Shown here one piece after another: positions 21,620-33,859 of a stretch of DNA of 64,000 nucleotides. This stretch comes from Aquatica leii (lineage: Eukaryota; Arthropoda; Insecta; Coleoptera; Lampyridae): assembly GCA_035610365.1 (NCBI GenBank), contig CM069435.1, forward strand, positions 68,879,389-68,943,388. Direction: 5' to 3'. Under the pieces are notes generated by a model. The model did no database searches. It saw only the letters and a list, made by a program, of their open reading frames with translations, and was not told where the DNA came from. The position numbers and the translations under genes were made by a program. Each line of letters opens with the position of its first letter. Position 1 is the stretch's first letter.

Positions 21620-24590
21620 AACTATCATTTTTTAAGCACATTTAAAAATGCATTACATTTATCTATGCATTTTTTAAATAAATTTTAGCGGCTTATGGTT
21701 TTATTTTGAGAAGTATTTGCAATAAAATGATTTTTTGCATAATTTAACGAAATCTATCTATATAATGCGGAAACTTGCGTAAGCAGAAAATTTCCTGGTT
21801 CCGGCAGTTTTCGTTTTAGCAGGTTTAACTGTATCTAATACGCCTTATAAACAAAAGTAGAAGCATAAGTAAAATTAAAATGAGATAAAGAAGAAGAAAA
21901 ACATGCAAAAATTCTCACGCAAATTCTACCTGAATTTAGAAAATCCAAAACATGTAAGAAGCAGAGATTGAAAGATGAAGATCCAACTTGCACGGGATAC
22001 GAAGAGTTGTAATAAAATTTGGAAAAAGATTGGATCCGGTGTTCAAAGTAGCGTTACTGGCGGCGTAAACCTTTTACAACTTATGTCTTAGGACTAGTTA
22101 TTTGCCTTATGTGTGAAAAATAAATTTTGTTAAAACATAAAATTGCGTATTCTTAGACAAAGTAATATACGCAACAGTAGACTTTCAGTTATTGAGATAA
22201 ATTCATTAAGTATGGTTACTCTTATACGTATTTCATTTTAACTTTTGCATTAATTTAATTTTGCTTTATTCTTCTTAAATAAGATATTACCGCAACTAAG
22301 GTGAGTTTGCAATTTTTCTAGTTTTTTTATTTAATTACATTGTCTTTGTTTAAATATTTAATTATTATATAAACAGATATAACTATAATAATAAATTAAA
22401 AATTATTGTTTCTAATAATATATGTTGTTTCTGTTGTCTATTTTTTTCTAAGCATATTGTTGTGTTATCTGGTTTAAGTTAAATTATATTATGAAACTGT
22501 AACAAAAATGAAACGTTGATATTAAAGTTTTGCATTTTTTTAGAATTTATACGTTTAAGTACAGAAACATTTCTATAACTTGTTGCGGTATACAAAAAAT
22601 ACGTAAATTTGCATTTGTAAATAACTTTTAGTTAAATTCAAGTATAATGTAAAAGTTTGATAAATTAATAGCCTACAGTTAAAAACACATTTAAAGTTTT
22701 CCTTAAATTCTAGTTTAAATTACATGTTATCTATCAATTTAATCGTTTTGTTTAAGTATATCACAACTTTCTCTACACATTCGTTTGATTAGTGGAAAAC
22801 TTCACATTAATTCTATCACACACGCACATACAAGTCGACCGATTTATCTTGTCAAACTCAGTTAAATGAAAAGTGTGGTGTTTATCCATTCTTTATATTT
22901 ACTAGCTTACTTGGCAACTTTAAGTACGATTTATTATTTATTACATTCGTGTAAATAAATGTGTAGGTACTTGTTTATTTTTTAAATGCATAGAAATATT
23001 AAAAAACAGTTATAGTAATAACAATAATGTGTTTTAATGTTAAACACAACACAAGTATTAGAGTATTAAATTTTTTTTAAAAAGTACAATTAGTTGTTGA
23101 TACATTTTTTAAACAATATTTTTTTTTAATTTAACATGCTATGTGTACATAACTACAAATACTGTTGTAAATGTGTCGCTACAGAACTGTAATAAATAAC
23201 TAAATCTTTTGAATAAACATTAAGGAAGTACAACAAGTAAACAATAATGCTAATAATAAATTCTAAATTGTTCTGAAATTTGTAGCTAAGTTTTTCTGTA
23301 AAAACACAAATTGTGAAACGCCTTACATAAATTTTTAATTTTAAAATTAATTAAATAATACTGTTGTAACTACTTTTAGGTAAGAGAACATATATGTTAT
23401 AGTGACAGGAATATCACACAAAGTTACCTAAAATTTATATTGGTTTCTACAAGTTTACGTAAGTTTCAGTACATGTGTTACACAAGCTAATTTTAGTAAT
23501 ATCTAATCCTTCAAATAGATTTTGTTGTAACTTAATATACTTTGACGCATTGGTCATTTTGACAAAATAGAACTTTATAATTGTATTCTTTTATGTTATT
23601 AGTTATGATGTTCTTAAATCTATATGCAAAAAATTACATACAAATTTTTATGTAACATATTGATTTAAATTATGTTACATTCTCTTTAAAGAAATTGTTG
23701 AGCTTTAAGTTTGACAACGATACTAAGTTTATAAGATCTGTATTAAAATTAAAAGCATTAAACTACTTTTAGGTAATCAAACAAACTAAAACCCTATTAC
23801 AAATGATTTGTATCTTGACGTTTATTACATCTCAAAGGTTAATAAAAACGACATGCTTTATTACCTTAATATCCTGTATCAAAAAATACATTTATACGAA
23901 TCAAAAAACGAATTTCATTATAGAAATTACTAAACAAATTAAACGTTTATTTGCTTATATTCGAAAATAAATTTTATGTTAAAATGTTAATTGTGTTACT
24001 AATAAACTATATTAACAAAAAACTTAAAACACTTTTAAACATGTGCATTTATCAAAAGAGTATAATTCTATATACCTTAACATGGGAAAATTAAAATTAT
24101 TTCTTTTCTGCTTCCCAAATTAAAAAATCGCAAAGATTTTGAGACAGATTTAAAATGGCACTTAAAATGTTTCTAAAAACAATTTTATGATTATAATTTG
24201 ATAATTAATAAATTAATTACGGGCATTTGAAATTCGAAATTTTGAAGATTTTTCCCGCATGCGATTCAGATCGGCTATCTTCGGTTTTTAAAGTAATATG
24301 GATGCTAAAATTAAATTGTAACCCGTCAAATCAACATTATGCAACTTTATTTTTGAGGAAATGGAAATTTGAAGAACAAAGACTAGAAAAAATACATTTG
24401 AAAATTTTCTGTAGGCTAAAAAAACCAAATTGCGCCCGCATTTGCGTGCTAATAAACCAGCTTATGATTCCAAAATGAAATAAACTTAAATTATATTCAA
24501 GTAAATAGGTAATAAAAATCAAGTTAGCATTGATTTGTTATAAAACATTTGAAGTGTTGACAGTTTTGATAGAATTGTTTTACAAGCTTT
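21620..24590. other. AT-rich spacer, no gene seen
   Basis: No gene or element can be supported. An 83-codon open frame at 24227 (plus) matches nothing I recognise. TTTTAGGTAA near 23376 and 23769 looks like a fused acceptor-donor site but is very likely chance. Confidence 0.5.
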
Positions 24591-24609
24591 GAAAATGAAT
24601 GTAAAAAAA

Positions 24610-24990
24610 AATTGTTGTGGTAAAACAATATTTTTGAGGTGTTTCAAAGGTCCAAATTCGAGAAGACTTTGCTGGTTTTTTCGCAGATAGACCAATATCT
24701 TTTTTAAAGAGTATCAAAAAAACGATACAATTATTTGAAATTACTGACTCCGTAAATCCACCATGTAAATGTCAGCGTCCACCACCCTTACACGATCATG
24801 AAGACAACCCTCAGAAGTTGGCAGTTCTTGCAGCTGTAGACCAAGATCCTGATGTTAGTTTGCGAGAAATTAAAATTAATGTAGGTGTTCCTTGGTCGTC
24901 AGCATTCAGGTACCTTAAACAGGAGGGCTTTAAAAGTTACCGTTGGCAATGACATCAAGAATTATTAAATAATAACGCAGTTCGATTTTT
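24610..24990 (+). pseudogene. Mariner-like transposase N-terminal remnant (copy 1)
   Basis: Blocks: FFADRPISFLKSIKKTIQLF, EITDSVN, PQKLAVLAAVDQDPDVSLREI, VPWSSAFRYLKQEGFKSYRW and HQELLNNNAVRFFF. This is the double helix-turn-helix arrangement of IS630/mariner-type insect transposases (F..RP.P...T....K.F..TGSV, then V...P..S.R...., S..S..R.LK....H.Y), ending just before the catalytic domain. The DDE/D half is not visible. The longest uninterrupted run is about 90 codons. Two further remnants of the same protein type lie at 30690 and 44150. Confidence 0.65.
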
Positions 24991-24999
24991 TTTTGGTAC

Positions 25000-26020
25000 G
25001 TATACAAAGATATGGTATATGGAAAATCTATAAAACCTTGTGCCAACGGCACTGCTTTGTCTTAAAATTATAGAAAAACTTTTTCTGTTTTCTAAGTAAA
25101 TAGACTTGTGTTTCTTTAGCTCATCAACTAACTCTACTAAAGAAAAATGCTTATCAATTACGACATTCTAATTAGCACTTTTCTTTTAATAGTTCAATAT
25201 CATCAAAATCTTTTCATGAATATTTAAGGAAACTTTTTTAAAACTATGAATTGCTTGTAACCGTAGTTTAAAGTAAAGACCCGGTATTTGAATTGACGTT
25301 ATTTATATCTTGTATTGTGGAATCGTTTTATGGATTTCAGATTGATTTTCAGAAATTATTTTACGTTTATAATTGCAACTTTATAAATCAAAGTTGTGGT
25401 TAAAATTTTGTATTAATCTATTTCAAAGTTGGTACGCGGTTGAATCATCCGTAATCCATGTTGACTTGACATTTTTTTTGTTTGATCAAAATCTCAGTGG
25501 GTAATTTATGTTTCTCTTCTGAGATATAATTGTAATTAAATATATTTTAACAGTTTGTTTATTTAAAAGTTCTTTGTTTAAGGTAGATTCTCGGTGCAGT
25601 TGTGCTTTAGTTAATTAAAGTTTTGTATGTTTTTTTTAATGCAATTATCTAATTTTTCCCTTGGTGGCGACTCATAGAAAACTTTCCGACGGTATATAGT
25701 TTTCTGGCAACCCAAGATCAACCACAAGTTCTTTCCTGGGTTTATGACGACGACGATTTATGGTATTTATTTTGTACCGCTTATTAACGTTTGTGAATTT
25801 TATTTACGCGTCTTAAAAGCTTGGTTTTTAAAAAAACTGAGTGTTGCAAATTCACGATTTCATCATATAATTATTTGTCAAAACTGTATGTGACAAAATT
25901 TCGTTGTTAAAAATTTGTTTGACAACCGGAAAATTTACTATTAAAATTTTCCTTCTGTTTTAAAATAGATTAATTTAAAATCAACGAAAGGATCCATTTT
26001 TAAACCTTTTAATGGCAGTA
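25000..26020. other. AT-rich spacer, no gene seen
   Basis: No coding region recognised. A slightly GC-richer patch near 25660-25760 is unassigned. Confidence 0.5.
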
Positions 26021-26286
26021 TTTATTGTAGATAAATAAAACAAAACTTCGTCAATCAGCCATTAATCGTATATTTTCAAAAGTGACATTTTTCGACCCTC
26101 TTAATTTTGATTAGGTCATCATCAGACTAATTAACAACAACGAACAATTAATAAACAAATTAACGCCTTGAAGAGGAAATTTTACAACATTGCAATATAA
26201 CGAACAAACTATTGAATAGTGTCACTTTTGAAAATATACGATTAATGGCTGATTGACGAAGTTTTGTTTTAGTTATCTACAATAAA
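26021..26286. mobile_element. Short element with 67-bp inverted repeats
   Basis: The arms 26021-26087 and 26220-26286 are complementary over 67 bp with one visible mismatch, around a 132-bp centre. On the minus strand the inner edge reads CTGATGATGACC, a spacer, then GGGTCGAAAAATGTC. This is the stem plus GAAA signature seen at PLE-type termini. It may be a foldback derivative of a PLE terminus, comparable to the inverted termini at 57.2-58.3 kb. No target duplication was found, and its right edge touches the next element. Confidence 0.7.
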
Positions 26287-26858
26287 GTCCTCGCAATTTA
26301 ACTTTCGATGCACGTCATGAATGACGTAAAATTCATACCACCCTATTTATGGCAGAAATCAAATAAATACCGAATTGTCTTATGGAATTTTTTTTGTCAC
26401 GTTGTTGGTGTGCTTACTACAGTTGCAGCGTTGTTGGCATCTGTCAAATTTAATTTGTGTTTTTTACGTCAAAGTGCTCATTGTTTTTTATAATTATTTT
26501 TGATACAAAACTGTACTATTTTGAGCTTGAACGAGATAATGGTGGTCCATTAATATCAGTAAATGCTGTGCGAGAGGTACCCTTTTACATAATATTTAAA
26601 TTGTGGCAATACATACATATATTCTACAGTTATTTCTGTATGTACAGCAGTTGCTAACAACGAGGTTCTTAGATCTCTTCAAAACGTAAGCGTAGTACAC
26701 CTGTTACAAATGTAGAAACCTTTAATGAAAACGTAATTCGCAATGTAATATTAAGAATGTACGAAAACAGTAAGTTTACGTGATAATACCGACAACATGG
26801 TTGAATAACTACGTCACTGACGTTAATGACGTGCATCGAAAGTAAAATTGCGAGGACT
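26286..26858 (+). mobile_element. Short Tc1-like element with about 34-bp TIRs
   Basis: The left end is AGTCCTCGCAATTTaACTTTCG and continues to about 26319; the right end is its complement to 26858, with one mismatch in the first 33 positions. Both ends are preceded outward by TA plus one base, consistent with a TA target. Inside, 26676-26780 reads KRSTPVTNVETFNENVIRNV and ILRMYENSK, resembling the N-terminal helix-turn-helix of IS630/Tc1-type insect transposases. At 573 bp it cannot encode a whole transposase, so it is a deletion derivative. Confidence 0.65.
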
Positions 26859-26859
26859 A

Positions 26860-27505
26860 TAGATTAATTTATTTCACTTTGTATTGAATTGATATTTATT
26901 TATTGCGCACACGGCCGTAATTTGGTTAATTAAAATTTTCTATTGTTTTTTTTTATTTTTATGATGATTTTACTTTAACTTCATTTCTTTAAAAATTTTG
27001 TTTGGTTTGAAACGATTTTTCAATTTACGTTAACTTTTTTTTTATGTATAGGTACTTAATTTTTTTTTATTATTATGCGTTAATTTAAATAGTTTTTTTG
27101 TTTGTTCTATTTTCTTGCTTTGAGTAATTCTTTTTGTTCAAATAAATTTTAAATAGTTATTGTAAACAAGTTTTTATTCTATCGGCTTACGCGTTATGTA
27201 AAATTTAAGTTCATTTTAGATTTTAGTGAGATACACTTTATTAAGGTAAGTCTATTTAGATTGTATCCTTCAGGAGCGGGTTTGTGGTTGGCAAGGATCA
27301 GAAGTCCATTGAGGTTTACTCCTTCCTGGCGCCCTTTGATTTAATTTTTTTAATTGTTTTTATTCAAGTTTTCCAAGCAATCACGGAATTTTGGAATATA
27401 ACGCACCCCGTCTTCACTGAGCACCGGCATAACTCCGTTTATGTTATTTTCTTTCAGGCAAATGTCATTTTTCTAACTTTTTCACGTAACATGTTTTTAT
27501 TATCA
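26860..27505. other. AT-rich spacer, no gene recognised
   Basis: A GC-richer patch at about 27270-27440 holds a 78-codon open frame that I cannot assign. Confidence 0.45.
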
Positions 27506-27730
27506 ATTCTTAACCACTAATGTGTAGTCCCACGGACCGCCGCGCAATTTAGTTTTTGCGTATTTTCTTTACCAACGCATCTCTGTCGCTGTGTTCTTCA
27601 GTACCTTCAAACTAGTATTTACCCAATGCTACAAGTCTTCGGAAGCACAATTAAAGCGTGTAGTGTACGAAATATAATAGTATCGCTGTCCCACGCACCG
27701 CATGTGCGTGTGCGTTAGTATTCTTAAATC

Positions 27731-29640
27731 ATGGCTACACAAAGAGTACCGGATAGAGTCGCGTTAAATGATTCGAAGTTTAAAGAAAAAATAAAGTTAA
27801 TGCTGGAAGCATTTGATGTCAATATTGAGCTATCAGAGGAGAGAGAAGATAGCATTATTGAAAGTGAACATGACTCAAACAGTATATTTCCGACGCCAAA
27901 TCTAAAAAAAAAGCTTACTAAGAAGATGATAATCAAATAGATTTAATAAATATTGATTTAAAAGAGCAAGAAAAAGGAGTTGAGAACGATAAAAAATAAT
28001 AATAACATAATAATACATTAAAAGCGGGTTGCACAAAGCAAATCAAAAATGTAGCAAGTGATTATTTCTTAAATCAATTGTTACATCACTAATAAACGTG
28101 GTTTCATTGGCTATGTAGCAATTGTTTTGAAAAATAATCAGTTGTTACATTTTTGATTTGCTTTGTGCAATCCGCCTTAATGTTCAACAGATAAGCAGGA
28201 GAAAAAAAATGAAGGCGACGAGCTAGAAGAAAAAAAACAAACACGATGAACAGAATGGAAGCACAAGCAAATACTTTTACAGTAAAAATTGTTTTAAATT
28301 GTCCTATAAAAAACCTAAGAAAAATGTACGAATTCCTGCACATAATATTGTAAGATTTTTAGAAAATGGTATATTACAAAATGTGAATGACAATAAAGAT
28401 CCACTAGCTATATGGAAACACCTATTTAGTGACACTATGATTGAATCGATTTTAAAATAGACAAAGTTAGATTCGACAAGAAAAAACTATTCAAATCTAA
28501 GTAACAGCAATCTATGTCCAAAAGTTGAACTTGAGGGCTTTTTTGGACTTCTTATTTACTCGTCAGTCTTTAAATCTAATCATGAAACTGTAAATTCATC
28601 TTTAGTACTGATGGCACAGAAAGAACGATATTTTGTTTATCCATGTCTGGTAAACGTTCTTCCATATTATTAAGTACTCTTAGGTTTGATGATAGTAATA
28701 CAAAAACTAAAAAAAATTACTTAAACCGAGCGCGGCCATTGCAGATCTTGTGTCACATTTAATTCAAATTCAGAAAAAATATATACAGTGGAATTGAATG
28801 TTACAGTGGATGAAATGTTGTTACCGTTTAGAGGTTGTTGTTCGTTTTCCAAACCGGCAAAATTTGACCTTAAGTTGCAAAGTGTTGTAGATGCACGTAC
28901 TCAGTATGTATTTAATACTTATATATACTGTGGTAAAGGAGACGATAGTAGAAGATTATCGAACAAAGAACACAAATATCAAATTGCCACACAAACTGTT
29001 ATCAAATTATGTAAATTATTGTTTAGTTCTAACCAAAACGTTGCAACAGATAATTGATATCTTGTGTGCAATTAGCTAAATTTTTGTTGAAAAATGAATT
29101 AACATTAGTTGGAACGATAAAGAAAACCAAAAAAGAAATTTTTAAAGAGTTCTTGTCAATAAAAACCGGCACAAAAAAGATTAAATCAGTAATTCTACTT
29201 TCTTGTATGCACCACGTTAAATGCACAGACGTAAATAGGCCGGAAATAATAACGTATTATAACAACATATGAATACAAATGCTTTTATTGTCTATCAATT
29301 TTTGGAGAAAGAGAGTATTTAACGCTTTAAGAATAGTGTTTCTGAAATTTTTAGCAAAACAAATAACACAAATATATGCACAAAGGATTAGAAAACAACA
29401 AATTTGCAGGTACCGTTACAAGAACCAGCAATTTAAGAAAAATTGGACAAGAGCTAAAAAAAACTTGTTATTTGTGCTCTGCAAAGAAAAAGAGAAAGAT
29501 TTCTTATTTATGCTTTGTTTGTTCCATGCCAATGTGCCTGGAATGTGCAAAAAAAGTCTGCACGACTTGTGCAGAAGAGCAAATTTTTTCCACGACAATT
29601 GCAGTTCATGTTCGTTATAAGTTCTATAAACAATGTAGTC
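27731..29640 (+). pseudogene. piggyBac-3 transposase, near full length but decayed
   Basis: The ATG at 27731 opens an acidic N-terminus (MATQRVPDRV ... ELSEEREDSIIESEHDS) typical of piggyBac. Then come YKKPKKNVRIPAHNIV, DPLAIWKHLFSD, KVELEGFFGLLIYSSVFKSN, VDEMLLPFRGCCSFSKPAKF (catalytic-aspartate region), VDARTQYVFNTYIYCGKG, QLAKFLLKNELTLVGTIKK, ILLSCMHHV, NRPEIITYYN and a C-terminal finger, CYLCSAKKKRK then CFVCSMPMCLECAKKVC. All main regions are present in order across about 1.9 kb, but the frame is broken by many stops, several shifts and the MITE. The cysteine-rich finger is still intact (29466-29570). Confidence 0.85.
28018..28180. mobile_element. MITE inside piggyBac-3
   Basis: Inverted arms start AAGCGGGTTGCACAAAGC after TTAA (28018-28021) and, from the other side, GGCGGATTGCACAAAGC before TTAA (28177-28180). 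The arms stay complementary for about 48 bp, including CAAATCAAAAATGTA. Total length is 163 bp. TTAA on both sides suggests a piggyBac-mobilised MITE, although its termini differ from those of its host. Confidence 0.75.
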
Positions 29641-29939
29641 TGTAATTTACTGAAAAATCTATTCAAGCTCATTATTCCTTTTTATAATATACGATCTCAC
29701 ATATGTAATATGTAAAAATTGGAAAAAGTATACTTTTTCATGTTTTTTGTTTATATTTCTTTATATAATTACACGTTTGTTAAGTTAATATTTTGTAAAA
29801 ACCATTATTCTAAATAAAGAGTAAGTAAGCAATGCATTTGTATAAAATTTTATATTATCAAAATACAGTTTATACAGGTGGTCCCCTGGACTGCACGTTA
29901 GCCATAGGCTAGCAGAAATTGCACGTTAGTGGTTAAACG

Positions 29940-30685
29940 GGAAAAAAGATTTTTGACGCTTAAACGACATTTGTAGAAACAACTTCTTAACCCCCAGTAA
30001 CTACGCTTAATTTTTTTTAAATGCCACAACCCTACTTGTATGATACGTCATTTTTTGGAAAATAATAAAGAATTTAGCAGTATGCTTAGTTGGCAATTTT
30101 TTGACCCAACAAAATAATAAATTTAATAAAATATCAGGTTTGTTGTACTTTTTAATACTACTATCTAATAGTGTGATAAACGTGGAAAAAAAGTGTGTTT
30201 GTAATTGTGGTCTTCGTTGTGCTTAGAGTTCATTTCAAGACTAAAGAACCGCTGCGCAGAAACCAATTTTGTTCTGAATGTCAGTACACTAGCTAACCAA
30301 AAAACGTTTGCACTTTTTATACGGCGTTTGAGGTGTCTACATTTATTGCACAAGTTGTTACAAATTCTATTTCATCTTTGTGTTTCATATTTTTTTATAT
30401 TATATTCATCGTCTTGTATGCATTTATTTTTCAGTTAAAGATAAACTATTACAGTTAATGTACATTGTTTACAGCAGATGTTTTTAGTTAGAATTTATTT
30501 CGCATGATCGTCAAGTTCCGAATGTATCCGACGCGCACCTCACGGTTCTTTAGTCGTAAAATGATCTCTACCTCTTTATTTAACAATACTGGTTTATTTG
30601 AGTATTATTTTTATTAAGCGCCATTATCTACATTAGAACATTTAAAGTTGCTAATCAAGCAAATCGGACACATCAAATTTTCATT
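29940..30685. other. Spacer with no clear gene
   Basis: TTAACCCCCAGTAACTACGC near 29988 resembles a piggyBac end but has no partner. A GC-richer patch at 30180-30360 has some cysteines in one frame but no pattern that can be named. Confidence 0.4.
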
Positions 30686-30689
30686 CTAT

Positions 30690-31400
30690 TAACAATGACA
30701 CTACTGTTGAACGTGTCAAAATTATTCTTATTTACGGCACTAAGAACAGCTACAAGCTTTAACAACAGACATTCTAACCAAAATGTAAATTACACGTAAT
30801 TTTGTCAATTATTTGCCAAATTTGAAGCAACAAGATCTGTTGCCGTTAAAAAAGGAAATAAGCCATGGATACTTGATAAAAACGCTACTAATATTAGTAG
30901 TCTCCAAAAATCGTTGTAAGGGAATTGAAACGCCTCAAGTTTTATCTTTACAAAATAAACATTAAACAAAAACTTAAAGATAATGATCTAGACAGAAGAA
31001 TTGAGTTTTGTAAAACTATCACCCATCAGATTAACGCAAATCCACAATTTCTAAGAAACATTTGTTTTAGTGATGCGTGCACGTTATATTTAAATAGGCT
31101 TGTCAACAAACAAAATTATTGGCATTGGAGCAACTAGAATCCTCACAATTTGCGAAAAGTGCACACTGAATACCACAAAAAATTTAACATTTGGGCAGAA
31201 ATTATGAGAGATACTATCATTGGCCCTGTCTTCATAGATGAAAATTTGACTGGTGCGCTTTATCTTAAGTTATGTCAAAGTTAGTCAACAAAATGGAACT
31301 CTTCTTCATTAGGTACGACTAGTTAGAGAATCGCAAGATGATTATTACCCAGATCGGTAAATTGCCAAAAGAAGGGTCATTGAATGACCTTCTAGATCAT
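30690..31400 (+). pseudogene. Mariner-like transposase remnant (copy 2), with catalytic domain
   Basis: The N-terminal part reads ERVKIILIYG and, in another frame, FCQLFAKFEATRSVAV. The catalytic part (30925-31300) reads LKDNDLDRRIEFCKTI, NPQFLRNICFSDACTLYLNR, VNKQNYWHWS, NPHNLRKVH, KFNIWAEIMRDTIIGPVFID. This corresponds to the insect mariner-like pattern D..RR..F..W, F...I.FSDE..F.L.G.VN..N...W, NP......, V.VW......IIGP.FF. The first catalytic aspartate (SDA) is kept; the glutamate next to it is lost. Stops and shifts separate the pieces. No terminal repeats were found. Confidence 0.7.
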
Positions 31401-31439
31401 AAGCATGTGCATAAAAAATAGACAAAAAATTTCATACCA

Positions 31440-33855
31440 CGCCAATAAATTTTGATGATCCTTTTTTTTTATTAAAAAGAAGATACCTTAGAAGTAGTTT
31501 CACATAAATTTAGTCAAATTCTAATGATGAAATTTATGAAAAAATGTGCATGAAAGAAGAGTGAAAAACTATAAAACAATACTACATTTTAAAGATTTTT
31601 ACTTACTTACTATAACCAACCCAGTTTGTTAAGGTTAACGCTGAAGTTGCTCAACCAATTCGATAATATTTTTGACAAAGAAAGCAACTTGCTTTTTACA
31701 CCAATATTGACCGGTTTTGTTGATAAATTAATTTTTTTTATTTTATGGTATTTCACTATTGTTAATATCATTAAATATATAAAAATATAATTTATTAAAA
31801 AAAACAATTTTAAAAAAATTAAATGCAACAAATATAAAAATCAAATAAAATGTACCAGAAAATAAAAAATATTTATTTATTTAGTTTACTTCAGTTTTAC
31901 TATTTGAAGTTGATGCTATGACATTGACGTAGGATTAGGCTTTATTCGTAGCATTAACTTTTATAGCTGGAATAGGTGTAAACTAAAGTAAACTAAATTA
32001 AATCATTGTTTTTTATTATATAAAGTTAACTTTTTTTTAAATAAATTTTTATTAAATCGCATTTGCAAATAATTGAAATTTATAAAAATTTAATAAAAAA
32101 AACTATAGCATTTTACTAATTAAAAACCACATAATTTAGCAATGACAGAAAGTATATTGCGTTTGTTTATGGCACGACTATGTGGTAAATGTGAGATACC
32201 AAAATTTGAATGACACAACCAACCTAACGCGTAAGCTTCGTTGTCATTTCCTATGTTAGTTCCAATATTATCATTGAAATGTGTAATTTGATAATCAAAT
32301 CATAAACTTAACTTAAACGTAATTTTGTTACATACTATTTTGAATAATTTAACATTATTTGATCTCAATAAATCATCCCTAACAATTATTTCATTTGCAT
32401 TAAGCGTTTGATTTTAATAATAAAAAACAAGTTCTCAAGAACACTTTATTACAAAAATAGTGTATTATCGGTGCTGTAAATGACAGTGTTTAAGGTATAC
32501 GCCTACTAATAAGTTCATTTGAGATATTTTTTATAAACAGCAGCTTTTTATCACTATCAATAAAGAAACCTTAACAAAAACCCCAGTTGCATTTCTTGCT
32601 AATACATAACAATACATTGTAAATTGTAAAGTTATAGTCTTGTGATATTTTTGTGATTGATTTACGAGAATCATTAAAGATTACTCATAATTTTGTTTAT
32701 CGAACTAAACCATTTCAACATTATTATCTAATTTAAAATTCAGATTTAAACTGGCATATTGTTATATAAATTAAAAATAGTTGTTTTTAAGATGAAATTT
32801 TTTTGTTTTATTTATTTTTAATAACATAAACATGTTTCAACGCAGTTTGGTTTGATTTGTCTTTTAAATCGTTTATTAAAAGAGATATAATACAATCAAC
32901 ATTTTTAATTCTGTATATAATAAAATGATTAATTAATTTATTTTTGAGTAATTGGTTTTGACAAAATACCAAATAATTTTTTTGTAATATTAGCAACCAT
33001 TAAACATACGTAGTTTAATATTATTTAAATTAGCGTTATTGTTAAATTTTGCTATCAAGTTTGACAATAATGCAGCAATTGTGCTTGATTGGATAAAATA
33101 ATTTTTTTAAAATCAGTAATAAAAGTATCAATTTTGAAGGTAACGTATTTAAAACTTAATATAACTTTAAATTTTATTAAAGTTTAGTAGAATTTAAATT
33201 CTTAATTACTTTAATTTTGTTCTTATTAATATAATTAAAATGTTTTTTTTTAATTATTTTAAATTATTTTTTATTGTGGCGCGTTTTGTACTATTCAGAT
33301 TCAAATTTTATACGTTGCAACAAGAAAGCATTGACGTTAAAGAAAATAGGAAACGGTAAACCTATAATAAAATCCATATAATAAACTAAATGACAAGTAC
33401 AAATTCGTCAATTATTATTACAGTTATAATATTGATGAAAGTCCTATCGATCAGGCAACACGCTATACAACTAATTATATTTAATTTCTAACAAAAAATC
33501 TACATTTTAATTAAAGTTAACTATGATTCAAACAATTACTTCTTATATTCTGCAGTCGCAAAACGAGTTAATATTCAGCAGTTATGATGCTGAGTTGCAA
33601 AACAAGATAAAAGTACAGAAACGTACTCAACCGAAAAATCTTCGTCGCTAGTAGTAACTTTTGTTACTTTATTTCTATTTGATTTATAAACAAAATATGC
33701 GTGGTATATAAGCGTATGTACAAAGTTTCTATTTTATGCTCAAATTTGATTTTGACTGCGTTCAAATGATTCGAAAAACTTAGGCGGCAATGTACGTTAG
33801 AATTACATGTAATAACTGTTTTGCTTAAGCATGGCGGTTAACTGATAAGATTGAT
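31440..33855. other. AT-rich spacer, no gene seen
   Basis: No supported feature. Small open frames here are AT-rich and carry no family motif. Confidence 0.55.
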
Positions 33856-33859
33856 GCAA

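Larger units (their letters stand above)
27510..29936 (+). mobile_element. piggyBac-3, element with both ends
   Basis: The left end is TTAA-CCACTAATGTGTAGTCCC (27510) and the right end, read on the minus strand, is TTAA-CCACTAACGTGCAATTTC (29936). TTAA lies at both ends. The 2.43-kb length is typical of a whole piggyBac. Inside the left end GTCCCACGgACCGC (27527) recurs as GTCCCACGcACCGC (27688), and GTCCCCTGGACTGC lies inside the right end (29881), forming a subterminal repeat set. It carries a decayed transposase and a 163-bp MITE at 28018. Confidence 0.85.

Noticed and set aside
22283-22299. 17-bp segment between TTCTTCTTAAATAAG and GTGAGT as a microexon
   Set aside because: Acceptor weak and segment too short to evaluate.
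23366-23390. TTTTAGGTAAG as a recursive splice site (also near 23765)
   Set aside because: The pyrimidine tract is short, and such words are expected by chance in this composition.
29985-30010. TTAACCCCCAGTAACTACGC as a piggyBac terminus
   Set aside because: No matching partner end or transposase attached.
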